This document shows, piece after piece, positions 61,023-64,000 of a stretch of DNA of 64,000 nucleotides; position 1 is the first letter of the stretch, and each line of letters opens with the position of its first letter. Below the pieces are notes generated by a model. That model saw nothing but the letters and a program-made list of their open reading frames with translations. It was not told the DNA's origin and made no database searches. Location: positions 1 through 64,000 of the forward strand of contig NZ_RKKU01000019.1 in NCBI RefSeq assembly GCF_003797945.1, read 5' to 3'. Source of the stretch: Pseudomonas neustonica (GTDB taxonomy: Bacteria; Pseudomonadota; Gammaproteobacteria; Pseudomonadales; Pseudomonadaceae). Both the position numbers and the translations under genes were made by a program.

Positions 61023-61421
61023 GTGATGAGTAAAGCGATCAAGATCTCGCGTGATGCCGGTTTTACCTTGCTTGAGGTGATGATTGTGGTGGCGATTGTG
61101 GCGATTCTCGCCGCAATCGCTTATCCCTCTTACCAAGAGTATATCCGCAATACGAGAGAGGCCGAGGCAAAGGGTCAGATTATGGAGTATGCCAGCGAGT
61201 TGGAGGCCTTTAGAGCCAAGAACTTTTCGTATCCGGCTGATGAGGCAGCGGCAAGGGGGGTCGCGCCGGACGGTCTCTACGGTAGTGATTTCTACACGCC
61301 GGCCTATAATCGTAATAGCCCTCACGCTTTCACGATTACGGTTACCCCTAAAGGTATTATGAGTGGTGAGCAGACCTTGGTATTTGAAACTGTAAATGGG
61401 GGCCCGCAGTGGGCTGATTAG
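61023..61421 (+). CDS. pilE: Minor pilin PilE
   Basis: A 132-residue prepilin with DAGFTLLEVMIVVAIVAILAAIAYPSYQEYIRNTR, the classical type IV pilin N-terminus (cleaved after Gly, Glu+5). It is the last gene of the pilus operon, 3 bases after pilY1. The start is GTG 61023 or ATG 61026, both with AAGGAG upstream. A pilY2 gene, found between pilY1 and pilE in P. aeruginosa, is absent. It could serve as another minor pilin rather than the major subunit. Confidence 0.88.
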   Translation: MMSKAIKISRDAGFTLLEVMIVVAIVAILAAIAYPSYQEYIRNTREAEAKGQIMEYASELEAFRAKNFSYPADEAAARGVAPDGLYGSDFYTPAYNRNSPHAFTITVTPKGIMSGEQTLVFETVNGGPQWAD

Positions 61422-61447
61422 GGTCTGGTGGGCCTGAGTTTGCTTTG

Positions 61448-62533
61448 CTACACAGACTCCAACAGCACCCCTGATTCCATATGATGGCTATAAGGAAACT
61501 GATCGAATAGCGCGCAACGGGTTATTCGATGAGTCTCGTTTAGCGTCTCCAGATTTTGCGCCAGAGTCTGCGGGTTGCAGGAGATGTAAAGAATACGGTT
61601 ATAGCCCTGGACGAGCGCTAGGGTGGCGGGGTCTAGACCTGCTCTTGGCGGGTCGACAAAGACAGTGCCAAAGTTGAAATCATCCAGATTTATACCTTGT
61701 AGGCGCCGAAACTCTCGCACGCCGGTGAGCGCTTGAGTCACCTCTTCGCTTGCTAGCCGCACCAGGGTCACGTTGGTGGCTTCGTTCATGGCCAGGTTTT
61801 CTACTGCTGATTTGACAGAGCTTTTCGCCAGTTCGGTTGCCATCACGCGGCGAAAGCGGGTGGATAGCGGTAAAGTAAAGTTACCGTTGCCACAGTACAG
61901 TTCCAGCAAGTCGTCTTGATTGCTGCCGACTGCATCGACTGCCCATCCCAGCATATGTTGATTGACGCCGCCGTTGGGCTGCGTAAAGCCGCCCTCTATC
62001 TGTTGGTAGCGCCAGGTGCGCCCGGCTACGTCGAGTGCTTCAGTAACATAATCGCGTTCGAGTACGCGCTTGCGTCCGCGGCTACGGCCTATTAGCTGGA
62101 TATCCAGTTGTCTTGCCAGCTGTTTGGCGGGCTCGTCCCAGTCTTCGTCCAGGGGGCGGTGATAGCACAGAGTGACTAGCGCCTCGCCAGACAGCGTGGT
62201 CAGGAACTCCACTTGAAAGAGCTTTCGACCCAGTGTCGGGTTCGCCTTGCAAGCATCCAGCAGCGGTGTCATCAGTTCGTTGATGCGCTTACTGGCGATC
62301 GGAAGTTGATCGATAAGCACTGCCTTGTGCTTATTGCCCTGTTCAAACATCGCGTAATGCGGTTGTCCGTTCTCGTACCAGAGGCGGAACTCGGCGCGTA
62401 GCCTGAAGTGCTCAGGCGCTGAGGTGAAGACCTCGGGGTCAGGTGCGTCGAACTCTGCGAGCAGATGACACAGGCGCTCACGCTTTTCTGCCAGTTGAGT
62501 GGCGTAGTTTTCCGGATTGAATGCAAGGCTCAT
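61448..62533 (-). CDS. trmA: tRNA (uracil-54-C5)-methyltransferase TrmA
   Basis: A 361-residue SAM enzyme that makes ribothymidine at position 54 of tRNA. SAM-binding residues are in [15 protein letters not shown]. The DPPRAGLD motif and catalytic Cys in [11 protein letters not shown] are present. There is no N-terminal TRAM domain or iron-sulfur cysteine set, separating it from RlmD. It starts in the last base of the NCS2 gene, so it is probably co-transcribed with it. Confidence 0.95.
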   Translation of the reverse strand: MSLAFNPENYATQLAEKRERLCHLLAEFDAPDPEVFTSAPEHFRLRAEFRLWYENGQPHYAMFEQGNKHKAVLIDQLPIASKRINELMTPLLDACKANPTLGRKLFQVEFLTTLSGEALVTLCYHRPLDEDWDEPAKQLARQLDIQLIGRSRGRKRVLERDYVTEALDVAGRTWRYQQIEGGFTQPNGGVNQHMLGWAVDAVGSNQDDLLELYCGNGNFTLPLSTRFRRVMATELAKSSVKSAVENLAMNEATNVTLVRLASEEVTQALTGVREFRRLQGINLDDFNFGTVFVDPPRAGLDPATLALVQGYNRILYISCNPQTLAQNLETLNETHRITRCALFDQFPYSHHMESGVLLESV

Positions 62534-63825
62534 TAGTTGAACAACGCCAGTTTGATGATGAAGAGCCCAGCCAAGATATAAAGGCTGAGGTTGAGGTCGC
62601 GCCAGCGACCAGACAATAGTTTGATTGCGGTCCAGACAATAAAACCGGCGGCGATACCGTTAGCGATTGAGAAGGTCAGCGGCATCATGATCGCCGTGAT
62701 CACGACCGGGGCTGCTTCAGTCAAATCATCCCAGTCGACCTGAACCAGGCCACCGGTCATCAGCACGGCAACAAAGAGCAGGGCTGGCGCGGTTGCGAAT
62801 GCGGGTACGGCGCCGGCGAGCGGTGAGAAAAACAGGCTGAGCAAGAAAAGTAGCGCAACCACGCACGCGGTCAGGCCTGTGCGACCGCCTGCAGCCGTGC
62901 CTGCGGCTGATTCAATGTAGCTGGTGGTGGTTGACGTGCCGAGTGCGGCCCCAGCCATGGTGGCAGTGCTATCCGCCATCAGGGCGCGGCCCAAGCGTGG
63001 CATTTTCCCATCCTCATCAACCAGGTTGGCGCGCTGGGCGACGCCGATCAGTGTCCCTGAGGTGTCAAATAGGTCAACGAAGAGGAAAGCGAAAATAATA
63101 CTGAGCATGCCAACTTCTAGTGCACCTTTGATATCCAGCTGCATGAAGGTCGGCGTCAGGCTGGGTGGCGCTGAGACGACGCCGTCTGCCTGGCTTAAGC
63201 CGGTCAGTAGGCTGATCGCGGTTACCAGCAATATGCCGATCATCACCGCGCCGGTGACCTTGCGGTACGCCAACGCCACAATCACTGCAAAACCGCCTGC
63301 CGCGAGCAATGCGCCTGGCTGCGTCAGGTCGCCCATGGCGACCAGCGTCTCAGGGTGGTCTATTACTATGCCCGCGTTCTTGAGCGCGATAAGGGCCAGG
63401 AACAGGCCAATGCCCGCGGCAATGGCCGAGCGCAGCGCCATAGGGATGCTGTTAATGATCCATTCGCGGATGCGGAAGATGCTGAGCAGGAAGAACATCA
63501 GGCCAGACAAGAAGACCGCGCCGAGAGCGACTTCCCAGCTGTAACCCATTGAGCCAACGACGGTGTAGGAGAAGAACGCGTTGAGGCCCATGCCTGGTGC
63601 CAGAGCGATTGGGTAGTTGGCCCATAAGCCCATGACCAGCGAGCCAATAGCCGCTGCCAGACAGGTGGCAACGAAGGCGGCGCCTGGGTCGATGCCAGCA
63701 TCAGCCATCATCGCCGGATTGACGAAAATGATATAGGCCATGGTCAGGAAGGTGGTCAGGCCGGCCAAAAGCTCGGTGCGCACGTTAGTACCGTGTTCAC
63801 TAAGTTTGAATAGTTTTTCTAGCAT
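62533..63825 (-). CDS. NCS2-type (AzgA-like) purine permease
   Basis: A 430-residue membrane protein with about 13 helices. Signatures of the adenine/guanine/hypoxanthine branch are [40 protein letters not shown], and [36 protein letters not shown]. The segment [21 protein letters not shown] is also typical. Substrate (adenine versus guanine/hypoxanthine) cannot be fixed from the sequence. The first gene of a two-gene unit with trmA. Confidence 0.92.
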   Translation of the reverse strand: MLEKLFKLSEHGTNVRTELLAGLTTFLTMAYIIFVNPAMMADAGIDPGAAFVATCLAAAIGSLVMGLWANYPIALAPGMGLNAFFSYTVVGSMGYSWEVALGAVFLSGLMFFLLSIFRIREWIINSIPMALRSAIAAGIGLFLALIALKNAGIVIDHPETLVAMGDLTQPGALLAAGGFAVIVALAYRKVTGAVMIGILLVTAISLLTGLSQADGVVSAPPSLTPTFMQLDIKGALEVGMLSIIFAFLFVDLFDTSGTLIGVAQRANLVDEDGKMPRLGRALMADSTATMAGAALGTSTTTSYIESAAGTAAGGRTGLTACVVALLFLLSLFFSPLAGAVPAFATAPALLFVAVLMTGGLVQVDWDDLTEAAPVVITAIMMPLTFSIANGIAAGFIVWTAIKLLSGRWRDLNLSLYILAGLFIIKLALFN

Positions 63826-63861
63826 GATGGGTGCTTCCGAGGTTTAGGCAGAAAGCCGGGC

Positions 63862-63890
63862 ATTGTAGCGGATTCGCTGCTGTGGGTGAA
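63862..63890 (-). promoter_or_regulatory. Candidate promoter of the NCS2 permease gene
   Basis: On the minus strand TTCACC (63885-63890) and TACAAT (63862-63867) are 17 bases apart, 37 bases before the start codon. I saw no purine-riboswitch-like core in this short leader. Confidence 0.5.
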
Positions 63891-63944
63891 TTTTTGCTGT
63901 TCTTGTGTCAGGCTTATCGCCCTTTTTATGACTGGAGGCTCGCC

Positions 63945-64000
63945 ATGAGCACCACTTTTGAGAACGACGAACAGCGCGTTAGCTACGGCATTGGCCGCCA
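63945..64000 (+). CDS. FKBP-type peptidyl-prolyl isomerase, N-terminal fragment
   Basis: The first 18 codons (MSTTFENDEQRVSYGIG and on) are cut by the window edge. The RVSYGIGRQ stretch is the start of FklB/Mip-like isomerases in Pseudomonas. GGAGG lies about 8 bases before the ATG. Too short for more than family-level recognition. Confidence 0.6.
   Translation, partial: MSTTFENDEQRVSYGIGR

Noticed and set aside
63826-63944. Purine riboswitch before the NCS2 permease
   Set aside because: The leader is only about 119 bases shared with a divergent gene. No conserved purine-aptamer loops were seen; a plain promoter explains it.

Overview
This window looks like chromosome from a gammaproteobacterium of the Pseudomonadaceae (Pseudomonas or a close relative such as Halopseudomonas; I cannot decide the genus). 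The main reason is gene order. From yhcB (about 15.8 kb) to argJ (about 54.8 kb) the order yhcB - hydrolase - zapE - tas - rplM-rpsI - petABC - sspAB - BON lipoprotein - gmhA - yraN - lpoA - rsmI - rnpB - mraZ...ftsZ - lpxC - dciA - M23 peptidase - secA - argJ matches, from memory, the Pseudomonas aeruginosa core chromosome. Several protein details, such as the MurD P-loop variant and the MurE DNPR motif, also fit. No tRNA, rRNA, CRISPR array, insertion sequence or phage gene was recognised.

Layout. (1) 0.1-12.2 kb, minus strand: an accessory two-partner secretion locus. An AraC-type regulator is followed by one outer-membrane TpsB transporter and two large paralogous TpsA exoproteins. Both TpsA share an almost identical secretion domain of about 360 residues, but one has expanded MBG repeats and the other GLUG repeats. 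(2) 12.3-15.8 kb, minus: a four-gene MCE-type lipid ABC importer/exporter (permease with fused STAS domain, ATPase, MCE protein, auxiliary lipoprotein). (3) 15.8-30.4 kb: housekeeping genes, namely yhcB, a hydrolase, zapE, a GATase1-AraC regulator, tas, ribosomal proteins L13/S9, the cytochrome bc1 complex, sspAB, a BON lipoprotein, gmhA, yraN, lpoA and rsmI. (4) 30.45-30.81 kb: RNase P RNA. (5) 31.1-48.8 kb: the complete dcw (division and cell wall) cluster, mraZ to ftsZ plus lpxC, all plus strand and mostly with overlapping start/stop codons. (6) 49-54.8 kb: dciA, an M23 peptidase, secA and argJ. (7) 54.8-61.4 kb: a type IV pilus minor pilin cluster (fimT divergent from fimU-pilV-pilW-pilX-pilY1-pilE). 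(8) 61.4-64 kb: trmA, an NCS2/AzgA-type purine permease, and the first codons of an FKBP-type isomerase.

How the genes fit together. Envelope growth dominates. The dcw cluster makes UDP-MurNAc-pentapeptide, lipid I and lipid II and assembles the divisome; lpxC and gmhA feed LPS; lpoA, the BON lipoprotein and yhcB serve envelope assembly; secA drives export, including of the TpsA/TpsB proteins and prepilins. The two surface systems at the ends (TPS exoproteins and PilY1-tipped pili) are likely adhesion determinants.

The most noteworthy signals are the twin TpsA genes with swapped repeat families, the five-fold in-frame 234/237-bp tandem array, a G9 tract before tpsB, three AGTGG boxes at exact 10-nt spacing just after a consensus promoter before mraZ, a 10-bp-arm dyad over the ftsZ stop codon, and a Cys/Trp-rich insertion in PilY1. 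I found no clearly new defence or RNA system.
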